From: Verrucomicrobiota bacterium
GTDB taxonomy: Bacteria > Verrucomicrobiota > Verrucomicrobiia > Limisphaerales > UBA11358
Direction of reading: 5' to 3'
NCBI GenBank assembly: GCA_028873125.1
Contig: JAGWMQ010000015.1
Location: 1 to 43,597 of the forward strand
DNA: 43,597 nucleotides
This document shows, one piece after another, positions 34,051-42,673 of this stretch; the first letter of the stretch is position 1, and every line of letters starts with the position of its first letter. The notes below the pieces were generated by a model. It was not told the origin of the DNA. It worked only from the letters and a program-made list of their open reading frames with translations, and searched no databases. A program made the position numbers and the translations under genes.

Positions 34051-34396
34051 GGCAGGCGTCTTTTCAGGATTGCCCAAACCCGCGCCGCGCGGCAACGCCA
34101 GTTTGCGCAAATGACTCGCCATTTTACGAAATGAAACCGCCAAATTCCGAAGGCGGGAAACCGGCGCCCTTTCGCGAGGCGGCGCGAACGGGAAGGGGAT
34201 GACGCCGCTGCCGTGGGGTCGCCGGACCGCCCGCCGCACGCAACTCCGCGCGGCTACTTGACGCGCATCGCCGGGGCGCCGAGGGTTCGCGGAATTACCA
34301 AGCTGGGGTCTTTCACCCGTGCGTTTGCGGTTTTCACCCACTTATACAACCGCGCCGTTCCCGCTTAGGGTTTCGTCAAACTTGCAGGATGGCCGG
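34051..34396. other. divergent intergenic region between GH51 gene and NRPS gene
   Basis: 346 bp with no convincing gene. The left third holds the 21-bp-spaced operator repeats of the GH51 gene. The right part must hold the NRPS promoter; I see no clear -35/-10 pair, only a purine-rich AGGA a few bases before the NRPS ATG. Confidence 0.6.
34096..34151 (-). promoter_or_regulatory. three 14-bp operator repeats, period 21 bp, before the GH51 pair
   Basis: On the minus strand three direct repeats start exactly 21 bp apart: TTCGGAATTTGGCG (34138-34151), TTCGTAAAATGGCG (34117-34130) and TGCGCAAACTGGCG (34096-34109). The last is identical to the unit at 22415-22428. TTGCCG follows immediately (34090-34095), in the place that TTGTCG holds in the pseudopilin promoter. 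A -10 box is not clear here. The consensus TnCGnAAAnTGGCG with 21-bp phasing suggests an activator binding one face of the helix. Confidence 0.7.
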
Positions 34397-37300
34397 ATGA
34401 AAACGGAATTGATGGCCGATGCTTACGCGCTCTCGCCGATGCAGGAGGGCATGTTGTTCCACAACCTCTCCGCGCGCGAGCCGGGCGTGGACGTCGAGCA
34501 GATTTTCTGCACGCTCCGCGAAGACCTGGATCCCGCGGCGTTCCGGCGCGCCTGGCGGCGGGTGATGGAGCGCCACGCCATTTTGCGGACCAGCTTCCAC
34601 TGGCGGGACCTGGCCGAGCCGCGGCAAATGGTCCATCCCGGCGCGGAACTGGAGTTTTCTCAGGAAGACTGGCGGAGCCGTTCCGAGGCGGAACGCAACC
34701 GGCTTTTTGAGGAGCGCCTGGAAGCCGAGCGCCGACGCGGGTTCGATTTGACGCGCGCGCCGCTCCTGCGCGTCGCCCTCTACCACACCGGCGAAAAGGA
34801 GTGGCGATTCCTCTGGACGTTTCATCATCTGCTCCTCGACGGCCGCGCCGTGGTCGTGCTGCTCAACGAGCTTTTCGCCTTCTGCGAAGCCTTCACGCGC
34901 GGCGAGGAGTTGGAACTGCCGCCGCCGCGGCCTTTCCGTGATTTCATTGACGGGCTGCAGGGGCGGGATGCGGACATGGCGGAAAACTTCTGGCGCGCCG
35001 CGTTGAGGAATTTCCGCGCGCCGACCCCGCTGGTCGTCGCCCGCGAGGCGGCGGTCGCAACCGGAACCCGCCGCGGCGAACAGCGCGTTCGCCTGTCCAG
35101 GACCGCGACGGCCGCCCTCAAGTCCATCGCCGGGGAAAACGGACTCACCTTGAACACGTTTTTGCAGGGCGCATGGGCCCTGCTCCTGAGCCGCTACAGC
35201 GGCGAAGATGACGTGGTGTTCGGCGCGGTGCGCGCAGGCCGCCATGCGACCGTGGCGGGCGCGGAATCCATCGTCGGGCTCCTGATCAACACCGTGCCGG
35301 TGCGGTTCCGCGTGCCCCCCAACCAGGCACTGCTGCCGTGGCTGGCGGGATTGAGAAACACGTGGATCGCCCTGCGCGAGTTTGAACACACGCCGCTGGT
35401 GAAGATTCAAGGGTGGAGCGACGTGCCGCGCGGTCGGCCGCTGTTTGAGAGCCTGTTCAATTTTCAGAACCCGTCCTGGGACGCCGCGTTGCGCGCTCAG
35501 AGCGGCCAGTGGGCGCAGCGTGAGTTCGGCATTTGCAGCCAGTCCAATTATCCGCTCGTCGTGGACGCCTGCGGGGGCGAGACGGTGACGATCAACATGC
35601 TTTACCATCGCGCGCGCTACGAGGACGCGGCCATCACCCGGATGCTTGGACATCTCAAAACGTTGCTCGAAGGCATGGCGGCGGATCCCGGAGCGGCGCT
35701 TTGCGCCCTGCCACTGCTGACCGAACCGGAGCGCAGACAAATCCTCGTGGAATGGAACAACACCGAAACGGAGTTTCCAAAAAACAAGCGCGTCCACGAA
35801 CTGTTCGAGGAGCAGGTCCGGCGAACGCCGGACGCGCCCGCCGTCGCCGACGGCAAAAAGCAGTGGAGTTACGCCCAATTGAACGCCCGCGCCGACTTGC
35901 TGGCGGCGGAATTGCGCAGCCTGGGCGTCGGACCGGACGTTTGCGCGGGGGTGTGCCTGGAACGCTCGGCGGAAATGGTCGCCGCCAAGCTCGCGGTCTG
36001 GAAGGCCGGGGGTGCCTACGTGCCCCTGGACCCGGCCTATCCGCGCGAACGACTGGCCTTCATGCTTGAAGACGCGAAAATGCCCGTGCTGCTGACGCAA
36101 AGGTCGCTGCGCGACCGGCTCCAAATCGGGAGTTCAAATTTGAAACTATTGTCCGTGGATGGCGCGGATTGCGCATCGGGCGCGAGAACGAAAGACGAGG
36201 AAGACCAGACCTCGCGCCTCACGCTTCACGCTTCAACTGCCAACCGCCAACTCCCAACTCCCAACTCCAAGAATTTGGCCTATGTCATTTACACGTCCGG
36301 CTCCACCGGCGCGCCCAAGGGCGTGGAGATTGAGCACGCCAGTCTGGTCAACCTCATCATGTGGCACCAGCGGACCTACCGGGTGACGCCCGCCGACCGC
36401 GCGGCGCAAACCGCCACGCCGGCGTTCGACGCGTCGGTCTGGGAATTGTGGCCCTACCTGACCTGCGGCGCGAGCATCCACATTCCCGACGAAGAGACGC
36501 GCGTCTCGGCGGGAAAACTGCTGCGGTGGCTGACGGAGACCCGCATCACGCTGGCGTTTGTGCCCACGCCGATCGCCGAGGCCCTGCTGCAGGAACCGTG
36601 GCCGGAGGATTGCGCGTTGCGGGCGCTGCTCACCGGCGGCGACAAGCTGCGCCGCACGCCGGGAGAAAATCTTCCATGCCCGTTGATCAATCATTATGGG
36701 CCAACCGAAAACACGGTCGTCACGACGTGGACTCCGGTTCCCCCAGCGGAAACGGAGACCCAGCCGCCACCCATCGGCCGGCCCATCGCCAACACCCAGG
36801 TTTTCATCCTCGACAAGAATCTTCAGCCCGTGCCCATTGGCGTTCCCGGAGAATTGCACGTCGGCGGAGCGGGTCTGGCGCGCGGCTATCATCATCATCC
36901 CAAACTCACGGCGGAAAAATTCATGCCCGGTCCGTTCCGCGCCACTCCGGGAGCGCGCCTTTACAAGACCGGCGACCTCGCCCGCTGGCGGCCGGATGGC
37001 CGGATCGAATTTCTCGGCCGGCTGGACAACCAGGTCAAAATCCGCGGCCAGCGCGTTGAACTGGGCGAAATTGAAACGGCGCTTGGCCGCCATCCCGACG
37101 TGCGTGAAGCCGTCGTCGTCGCGGGCGAAAATGCCAAAGGCGAAAATTGCCTGGCGGCCTACGTCGTTCCGAAAGGCGGCGCCGGTCTGCAGGCCGGGGT
37201 CCTGCGCAAATTCCTGAAGCAAAAGCTGCCCGAGGCGATGGTGCCGGCGGCGTTCTCGCTGCTCGACGCCCTGCCGCTCACGCCCAACGGCAAGGTGGAC

Positions 37301-39079
37301 CACAAGGCCCTGCCGCCACCGGACTTCCGGGGCGATTCCGAGAAACCGATCGTCTCCCCGCGCACGGCCATCGAGGAAAAGCTCGCCGGAATCTGGCGCG
37401 AAGTGCTCGGCGTGGAGCGCCTCGGCGTGCATGACAATTTCTTCGAACTCGGCGGCCACTCGCTGACCGCCACGCAGGTCGTCTCGCGGCTGCCCGGGGC
37501 GTTTCAAACCGAATTGCGGCTGCAGGATTTGTTTGACGCGCCGACGGTGGCGGAGTTGGCGGAAAAAATTGACGCGGCGCGGCAGACCGCGTCCTCGCCC
37601 GGCCCGGCATCCGCCCACCCTGAAGGCGGCGGCGAAATGGCTCTCTCCTTCGCCCAGGAGCGGCTCTGGTTCATGGAGCAACTGGAGCCGGGGCGACCGT
37701 TCAACAACATTCCCACCGCCCTGCGGATCGAAGGCGCACCGGACATCGGTGCCTTGGAGCGGTCGGTTGAGGAAATTGTCCGCCGCCACCTGCCGTTGCG
37801 GTGCGCCTTCGACAAGGTCGGCGGCCGGCCCGTTGCCGTGGTGGCGCCGGCGCATTCGATAAGAATCCCGGTCGTTGATTTGAGTTTCCTGCCGCCGGCG
37901 GAACGGGAACGGGAAGCGGCGCGGTTGATGTCGGACGAAGCGCGGCAGCCGTTTGATCTGGCGCAAAGTCCGCTGTTGCGGGCCAAATTGATCCGGCTGG
38001 ATCGCCAGGCGCATCTGCTGCTGTTCACGGCGCATCACCTGGTTTGCGACGGCTGGTCCATGGGGATTTTTTACGGCGAACTGGCCGCGATTTATGAGGC
38101 CTTCTCCCGAGGCCGGCCTTCTCCGCTACCGGAACTGCAGACCGACTACGCCGGTTTCGTCCGCGCGCAACGGGCGCGGCTGCAAGGCGGCTTTTTGGAA
38201 GACCAACTCGGTTTCTGGACACGACAGCTCGCCGGGGCGACCACGACGCTCGAACTGCCGACGGACCGGCCGCGGCCGGCCACGCAGTCTTACCGCGGCG
38301 CCACAAAGCACTTTGTCTTTCCACTCCGTCTGGCCGCAGCCCTCAATGCCCTGGCGCAGCGGGAAGCGGCCACCCCGTTCATGCTGCTGCTGGCGGCGTT
38401 GCAGACGCTGCTGCACCGGTACACGGGACAGGAAGACATTCTGGTCGGTTCGCCGGTGGCCGGGCGGACGACGGTGGAGACGGAGCGGTTGATCGGCTTG
38501 TTCCTGAACACGCTCGTGTTGCGCGGCGATTTGTCCGGCGATCCGACGTTCCGCGAACTGCTTCAGCGCGTCCGCGAGACCTGCCTTGAGGCCCACGCGC
38601 ACCAGGAACTGCCGTTTGAAAAGCTCGTGGACGCGATGCAACCGGCCCGTGATTTGAGCCGCTCGCCGCTGTTCCAGGTGCTGTTTGTCCTGCAGAACGA
38701 ACCGCTGCGCCCGCTCGAATTGGCCGGACTCAAGCTCACCCCGCTCCGCGTTCACAGCGGCACGGCCAAATTTGACCTCATGTTTTCGCTCGAGGGAAGC
38801 GCCGCGGGTCTGGGCGGGTTCATCGAATACAACGCGGATTTGTTTGACGCGGAAACCATCACCCGCCTGGTCGGCCATTACCAGATGCTGCTGGGGCTTG
38901 TTGCCGTGGACGCGGAGCAGCGCCTTTCGCAACTGCCGCTGCTGACGGAACCGGAGCGAAAGCAAATTTTCGCGGAATGGAACGCAACGCACGCGGAGTT
39001 TCCGCGGGACAAGTGCGTCCACCAGCTCGTCGAGGAGCAGGTGGAACGCAACGCCGGACGCCGCGGCCGTGGTTTTTGA
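34397..39079 (+). CDS. non-ribosomal peptide synthetase, C-A-T-C, ending in a frameshift
   Basis: A 1560-residue NRPS. Condensation domain 1 begins YALSPMQEGMLFH, with FHHLLLDG near residue 142. Adenylation domain 1 has LKAVWKAGGAYVPLDP-type motifs, IYTSGSTGAPKG near 632, NHYGPTEN, YKTGDLARW and NGKVDHKALP. The thiolation site is FFELGGHSLT near 1018. Condensation domain 2 begins SFAQERLWFMEQL, with HHLVCDG near 1212. By alignment to GrsA I read the specificity code as D-A-W-F-L-G-H-V-V-K, one residue from a well-known leucine code. A low-complexity insertion lies just before the TSGSTG motif. An extra base near 39050 shifts the frame at the start of a second A domain and gives a stop at 39079. 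The opening C domain, with no upstream module, suggests N-acylation or a lost partner. Confidence 0.88.
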   Translation: MKTELMADAYALSPMQEGMLFHNLSAREPGVDVEQIFCTLREDLDPAAFRRAWRRVMERHAILRTSFHWRDLAEPRQMVHPGAELEFSQEDWRSRSEAERNRLFEERLEAERRRGFDLTRAPLLRVALYHTGEKEWRFLWTFHHLLLDGRAVVVLLNELFAFCEAFTRGEELELPPPRPFRDFIDGLQGRDADMAENFWRAALRNFRAPTPLVVAREAAVATGTRRGEQRVRLSRTATAALKSIAGENGLTLNTFLQGAWALLLSRYSGEDDVVFGAVRAGRHATVAGAESIVGLLINTVPVRFRVPPNQALLPWLAGLRNTWIALREFEHTPLVKIQGWSDVPRGRPLFESLFNFQNPSWDAALRAQSGQWAQREFGICSQSNYPLVVDACGGETVTINMLYHRARYEDAAITRMLGHLKTLLEGMAADPGAALCALPLLTEPERRQILVEWNNTETEFPKNKRVHELFEEQVRRTPDAPAVADGKKQWSYAQLNARADLLAAELRSLGVGPDVCAGVCLERSAEMVAAKLAVWKAGGAYVPLDPAYPRERLAFMLEDAKMPVLLTQRSLRDRLQIGSSNLKLLSVDGADCASGARTKDEEDQTSRLTLHASTANRQLPTPNSKNLAYVIYTSGSTGAPKGVEIEHASLVNLIMWHQRTYRVTPADRAAQTATPAFDASVWELWPYLTCGASIHIPDEETRVSAGKLLRWLTETRITLAFVPTPIAEALLQEPWPEDCALRALLTGGDKLRRTPGENLPCPLINHYGPTENTVVTTWTPVPPAETETQPPPIGRPIANTQVFILDKNLQPVPIGVPGELHVGGAGLARGYHHHPKLTAEKFMPGPFRATPGARLYKTGDLARWRPDGRIEFLGRLDNQVKIRGQRVELGEIETALGRHPDVREAVVVAGENAKGENCLAAYVVPKGGAGLQAGVLRKFLKQKLPEAMVPAAFSLLDALPLTPNGKVDHKALPPPDFRGDSEKPIVSPRTAIEEKLAGIWREVLGVERLGVHDNFFELGGHSLTATQVVSRLPGAFQTELRLQDLFDAPTVAELAEKIDAARQTASSPGPASAHPEGGGEMALSFAQERLWFMEQLEPGRPFNNIPTALRIEGAPDIGALERSVEEIVRRHLPLRCAFDKVGGRPVAVVAPAHSIRIPVVDLSFLPPAEREREAARLMSDEARQPFDLAQSPLLRAKLIRLDRQAHLLLFTAHHLVCDGWSMGIFYGELAAIYEAFSRGRPSPLPELQTDYAGFVRAQRARLQGGFLEDQLGFWTRQLAGATTTLELPTDRPRPATQSYRGATKHFVFPLRLAAALNALAQREAATPFMLLLAALQTLLHRYTGQEDILVGSPVAGRTTVETERLIGLFLNTLVLRGDLSGDPTFRELLQRVRETCLEAHAHQELPFEKLVDAMQPARDLSRSPLFQVLFVLQNEPLRPLELAGLKLTPLRVHSGTAKFDLMFSLEGSAAGLGGFIEYNADLFDAETITRLVGHYQMLLGLVAVDAEQRLSQLPLLTEPERKQIFAEWNATHAEFPRDKCVHQLVEEQVERNAGRRGRGF

Positions 39080-39925
39080 GGACATGGAACTGACCTGTGG
39101 CGAGCTGAACGAGGCCGCGAATCAGGTGGCGCGCCGCCTCCAGGCGGTCGGCGTGAAGCCGGACACGCGCGTCGGCCTTTGTGTCCATCGCTCGCTGGAA
39201 ATGGTGGCCGGTCTCCTCGGCATTCTCAAGGCGGGCGGCGCCTATGTGCCGCTCGACCCGGCGTATCCGCGCGAGTGGCTTGACTTCATGCTCAAGGATT
39301 CGCGCGCCGCGGTGTTGCTGACCCAGGCAACGTTGCGCGACCGTTTTAAACCTCAAGTCCCCGGTTTGAAGTTGCTTTGCGTGGACGGCGCGGGCCACGC
39401 CTCACGCGCCGCGCATCCCGGCTCCGCCCCCAGACGCCAGTCGCCAGAACCCAAGCCCGACAACCTGGCCTATGTCCTCTACACCTCCGGCTCCACCGGG
39501 ACGCCGAATGGCGTCATGGTTCCACACCGCAACGTGGTCAATTTCCTCACCGGCACGGACCGCGTGCTGGGCAAAAGGTCGGGAGTGTGGCTGGCGGTGA
39601 CGAGCATTTCGCTCGACATCTCCGTGCTGGAACTCTTCTGGACGCTCGCGCGCGGATTCCAGGTGGTTATCCAGCCTGATGACGATCGCGCCGCAACCGC
39701 CATCCACGGCGGCCGCCGGCCAACCGATGGCCAGTGGCGTTCCCTGCCGGAACAAATCCTCCGGCACGGCGTCACACACTGCAGTGCACTCCCTCCTTGG
39801 CGAGAACCCTGGTTCTCGCGCCGGAATCGCAGGAGGCCGTGCGAAGGCTCGACACCCTGGTGTTGGGCGGGGAGGCGCTGCCCATTTCCCCGGCCCAGTC
39901 GTTGCGCCGTATCGTGCGCGGCAAC
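39051..39925 (+). pseudogene. second NRPS adenylation domain, frameshifted and truncated
   Basis: Continues the NRPS in the next frame: TPDAAAVVFEDMELTCGELN, LKAGGAYVPLDPAYPREW, YVLYTSGSTGTPNGVMVPHR and VTSISLDISVLELFWTLARG are normal A-domain motifs. Near 39779 one C appears to be missing: HGVTH should run into LQCTPSLARTLVLAPESQEA, which is found one frame over, followed by LDTLVLGGEALPIS. After about 39920 similarity ends abruptly, before the GPTE motif, and no later A motifs, thiolation or thioesterase domain follow. Two independent frameshifts plus the deleted end indicate decay. Sequencing errors could explain the frameshifts but not the missing end. Confidence 0.75.
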
Positions 39926-40040
39926 GGCTTCCCCCGCCCCGGTTCAAGCCGATTTTACAGAACGCGAAATGCGGAGTATTTTTTCCTATTGTGCCAAGGT
40001 CATGACGCCGCCAATTCCATTTAGCCCGCCGCCGCGAACT

Positions 40041-40766
40041 ATGGAACCAACCGACGGCGAAGTTCACGTGTTTTGCGCCTGGCTTGACCTGCCGGCGTCG
40101 CGGCTGGAGCAACTTGCGGAAACGTTGTCCGGAGACGAGCGCGCCCGCGCCGGGCGATTTGCCTTTGCGCGTGACCGGGACCGCTTTCTGGCCGGACGGG
40201 GCCTGTTGCGGGAAATCCTGGGCCGGTTGCTGCGCGTCGAGCCGGCGCAACTGGTTTTTGCGTACGGCGACCATGGAAAGCCGCGCCTGGCCGGGCCGGT
40301 CGCCGGACGGTTCATGCATTTCAACCTGGCCCACTCCGGCGCGCTCGGGGTGTACGCCGTGTCGGCCAGACACGAGGTGGGCGTTGACGTGGAGCGCCTC
40401 CGGCCGGTCGCGGAGGCCGGGCGGATCGTGGCCAACTACTTCTCCGAAGGCGAACGCAAATACTGGCTTTCACTCGCCGAACGCGAGAGAACGGAGTTTT
40501 TTTTCAGTTGTTGGACGCGAAAGGAGGCGCTGCTGAAAGCCACCGGCGACGGCATTGGCGAATCCTTGAACCAGCTTGACGTTCGCTCCGCATCCGGCGG
40601 GCCTCCGCAGTTCTTCCATTTTGCCGGCGGGCCGCATGCCGCCAGACGATGGGTGTTGCACTCATGCTCTCCGGCCGTGGATTACCTCGGCGCCATCGCG
40701 GTGGAAGGCGGTCCCGCCACCGCCGTCTGGTGGCGTTGGGCCTCGTCGCGCCAGCCAAACACTTGA
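40041..40766 (+). CDS. Sfp/AcpT-type 4'-phosphopantetheinyl transferase
   Basis: Transfers phosphopantetheine from CoA to the serine of carrier domains such as the NRPS T domain upstream. The 241-residue product has FLAGRGLLREILGRLL, GKPRLAGPVAGRFMHFNLAHSG, the magnesium-binding GVDVERL and FFSCWTRKEALLKATGDG, all in the normal order. ATG 40041 gives the common N-terminus EVHVFCAWLDL; ATG 40002 is an in-frame alternative. The frame happens to be open back into the broken A domain, which would give a false A-PPTase fusion. Its position right behind the NRPS ties it to that cluster, although it may also serve other carrier proteins. It converges on the zincin gene. Confidence 0.9.
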   Translation: MEPTDGEVHVFCAWLDLPASRLEQLAETLSGDERARAGRFAFARDRDRFLAGRGLLREILGRLLRVEPAQLVFAYGDHGKPRLAGPVAGRFMHFNLAHSGALGVYAVSARHEVGVDVERLRPVAEAGRIVANYFSEGERKYWLSLAERERTEFFFSCWTRKEALLKATGDGIGESLNQLDVRSASGGPPQFFHFAGGPHAARRWVLHSCSPAVDYLGAIAVEGGPATAVWWRWASSRQPNT

Positions 40767-40815
40767 AGCAGCCACCTTATTTTCCGGCCGTTCGCCCAAT
40801 CTTGATCGCGCCGTG

Positions 40816-41187
40816 TCACTCCAGGCCCCGCTCGGTCAAATCACCCTCATCCAGGCCGAGGTAATGGCCGAGTTCGTGCAGGAGGGTGGTGCGGACCTCG
40901 TCGCGAAACACCTCCTCGTCGCCTTCGGCCAGGTCCCAAAGGTTCTCCAAAAAGAGGATGATCTGCGGCGGCATCGGCACGGAGCCTTCGCCGGCAAAAT
41001 CCGGACCGACAAACAGCCCCAGCGTGTCGGGCTCGATGCCGTCGGCCCGCAAGCCGGCATTGGGCGCGCGCTCGAAGGTGACCGGCAGGTCGCGCGCCCG
41101 GTCGCGCACCGGCTCCGGCAGTTCGGCCAGCGTCGCCTCCAGTTCGTCGGCGGCCAGCGCGGTCAGTTTTTTCCAGTTCAGATTCAT
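40816..41187 (-). CDS. minimal zincin metallopeptidase family protein (TTHA0227-like)
   Basis: A 123-residue protein of the small Zincin_1/COG3824 family. The zinc motif is TLLHELGHYLGLDEGDLTERGLE at the C-terminus (HExxH with a downstream acidic residue). Upstream are the family segments LGLFVGPDF and PPQIILFLENLWDLA. Length is normal for these minimal metalloproteases. The substrate is unknown and the protein has no signal peptide, so it is cytoplasmic. An inverted repeat lies 37 bp upstream. Confidence 0.87.
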   Translation of the reverse strand: MNLNWKKLTALAADELEATLAELPEPVRDRARDLPVTFERAPNAGLRADGIEPDTLGLFVGPDFAGEGSVPMPPQIILFLENLWDLAEGDEEVFRDEVRTTLLHELGHYLGLDEGDLTERGLE

Positions 41188-41749
41188 GTCCCAGCGACTG
41201 GGTTTTGAGATGCTTCACCACCCGCCGAAAAAGTTTTTCGGCCATTTGGGCCGGTCGCTCCCGATTGGCATGGGGCAGACCGTCGCGGCTGGGCGCGGTG
41301 GCTCCGTGAATCGTCGAGAGCGGTCCCGAACGCAGCCCGAACTAGTCGCACAAGTCATTCAATCCGATGCAATGGCTCAGTTGCGCGTTCAACAGACTCA
41401 CCACGTGGCTTCACGGGTTAAACGCGCGGGACTTATCCGCCGCGCGCGTCTCCCGCGCAACCTCGGAGGCTTCATGCTCTGGAATGAGATTGCAAATCTG
41501 GCGCGAGACGTTAAACCGCCGCGTGTTGGTTTGATTCTTTTTCTTTTCATGCCTGCCTTGTGGCAGGTTCAAGGCGTCCAGCCAACACTTTTTTCAATTT
41601 CCTGCGGGATGGGTGTGGAATGGCTGCAACCAGTGTAACCAGACTGTCGTTGAGGGCGGAGGTGACGCATGGAAATGGACCCCATAATTCGGACCAGTGT
41701 CCAAGTTGGACTCTTCGGGTTCTGCTGAACGTGAGACAACTGCGGAACC
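41188..41749. other. gene-free region
   Basis: About 560 bp where open frames show no recognisable protein and no start with a good ribosome site. It contains a 9-bp perfect inverted repeat (GCCGAAAAA-G-TTTTTCGGC, 41224-41242) that could be an operator or terminator, and towards the end the apparent terminal part of an IS3-type element. Confidence 0.5.
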
Positions 41750-41839
41750 ATGAGCAAAACCAATCGGAACAGACACACCGGTGCCTGTAAAGCCAAAGTC
41801 GGACAGGAAAATTCCCAGGACTTGACGGAACTTTTTTGA
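41670..41839 (+). mobile_element. remnant of an IS3-family insertion sequence (5' end and OrfA start)
   Basis: ATG 41750 opens a 29-codon frame reading MSKTNRNRHTGACKAKVGQE... and DLTELF, then TGA. This resembles the beginning of IS3-family OrfA (MSK-x-R-HTxAFKAKVALEA...LAEL), with the usual Phe changed to Cys and the helix-turn-helix lost. About 80 bp upstream, ATGGACCCC, AATTCGGACC and GTGTCC look like an IS3-type terminal repeat. No other transposase part remains, so this is a dead fragment between the zincin and aquaporin genes. Confidence 0.5.
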
Positions 41840-41875
41840 CTGGAAACCGGCTGATCCCGTCTATGCTGGCGCGGG

Positions 41876-42670
41876 ATGAAGATTCCCTGGCAGACCTACC
41901 TGTCCGAACTGATCGGCACCGCGTTGCTCATCGGCATCGGGGTGTCTTTTGTGATCCTGGATTTCGGAGCGGGCAGTCCGGTCGCGGCCCTGCTGCCCGA
42001 CGCCGGGTGGCGCCGGTTGATAACGGGTTTCTTGTTCGGCGCGACCGGCGCGCTCATCGCATGGTCGCCGGTTGGCAAAATCAGCGGCGCCCACGTCAAT
42101 CCGGTCGTCACCCTCGCCTTCAACCTCAAGGGCAGGCTCTCGTGCCGGGACACGTGCGGTTACGTTCTGGCGCAGTTCGCGGGCGCCATTGTCGGGTCGG
42201 TTCCGCTGTTGCTCTGGGGGCAGTCCGGTCGCAGCATCAACTTTGGCGCCACAACGCCGGGGATCGGCCACCCGGTTTGGGCGGCGCTCCTGGGAGAAAT
42301 TCTTACGACGATTGGCTTGGTTGTCGGACTCTTCGTCTTCCTCGGCCACAGGAAACTTCGGCCTTACACGCCGCTGCTCTTTCCCTTTCTCTACGCAGTC
42401 ATGGTTTATCTGGAAGTGCCGGTTTCGGGCACCAGCACCAATCCGGCGCGCAGCCTCGGGCCGTCGGTCATTTCGGGGGTCTGGTCCGGCTGGTGGATCT
42501 ACTTTGTTGGACCGCTCGCCGGCATGTTCATCAGCGTGGGCATCCACGGATTCAGTTGGCTGAAACGGTTTGAAGTCGGCGTCGCCAAGATCTATCATTT
42601 CGAGCACGACCGATATGGAATTTTCAGGTCAAACCGGTTTGGGAAAACGGAGGAAACGAAGGATGGATGA
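41876..42670 (+). CDS. aquaporin / MIP-family channel with NPV in the first pore motif
   Basis: A 264-residue inner-membrane channel with six hydrophobic segments. The first pore half-helix is GKISGAHVNPVVTLAF, with NPV instead of the usual NPA; the second is VSGTSTNPARSLGPSV, with NPA. Starts KIPWQTYLSELIGTALLIGIG. It carries water or small neutral solutes; the altered first motif makes substrate prediction unsafe. The C-terminus after the last helix is a 30-residue polar tail (YHFEHDRYGIFRS). ATG 41876 is the only sensible start. The TfoX-N gene follows 3 bp later, so they are co-transcribed. Confidence 0.88.
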   Translation: MKIPWQTYLSELIGTALLIGIGVSFVILDFGAGSPVAALLPDAGWRRLITGFLFGATGALIAWSPVGKISGAHVNPVVTLAFNLKGRLSCRDTCGYVLAQFAGAIVGSVPLLLWGQSGRSINFGATTPGIGHPVWAALLGEILTTIGLVVGLFVFLGHRKLRPYTPLLFPFLYAVMVYLEVPVSGTSTNPARSLGPSVISGVWSGWWIYFVGPLAGMFISVGIHGFSWLKRFEVGVAKIYHFEHDRYGIFRSNRFGKTEETKDG

Positions 42671-42673
42671 TTC

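Noticed and set aside
31762..34134. Long plus-strand open frame opposite the GH51-LamG gene
   Set aside because: Antisense shadow of a clear multidomain glycosidase; no start site or domain of its own.
34319..34396. Upstream extension of the NRPS frame to 34319
   Set aside because: The extra 26 residues have no similarity to a condensation domain, and ATG 34397 with AGGA before it gives the normal domain start.
39069..40766. One continuous reading frame that would fuse an adenylation domain to a phosphopantetheinyl transferase
   Set aside because: The middle part (about 39782-40000) is out of frame with the real A-domain sequence, which reads correctly one frame over, and similarity ends at about 39920. 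The fusion is an accident of frame; the PPTase has its own start.
41224..41242. Inverted repeat GCCGAAAAA/TTTTTCGGC as an intrinsic terminator
   Set aside because: The stem has only four GC pairs, the rest is A/T, there is no gene ending just before it, and the nearest gene starts from it; an operator is as likely.
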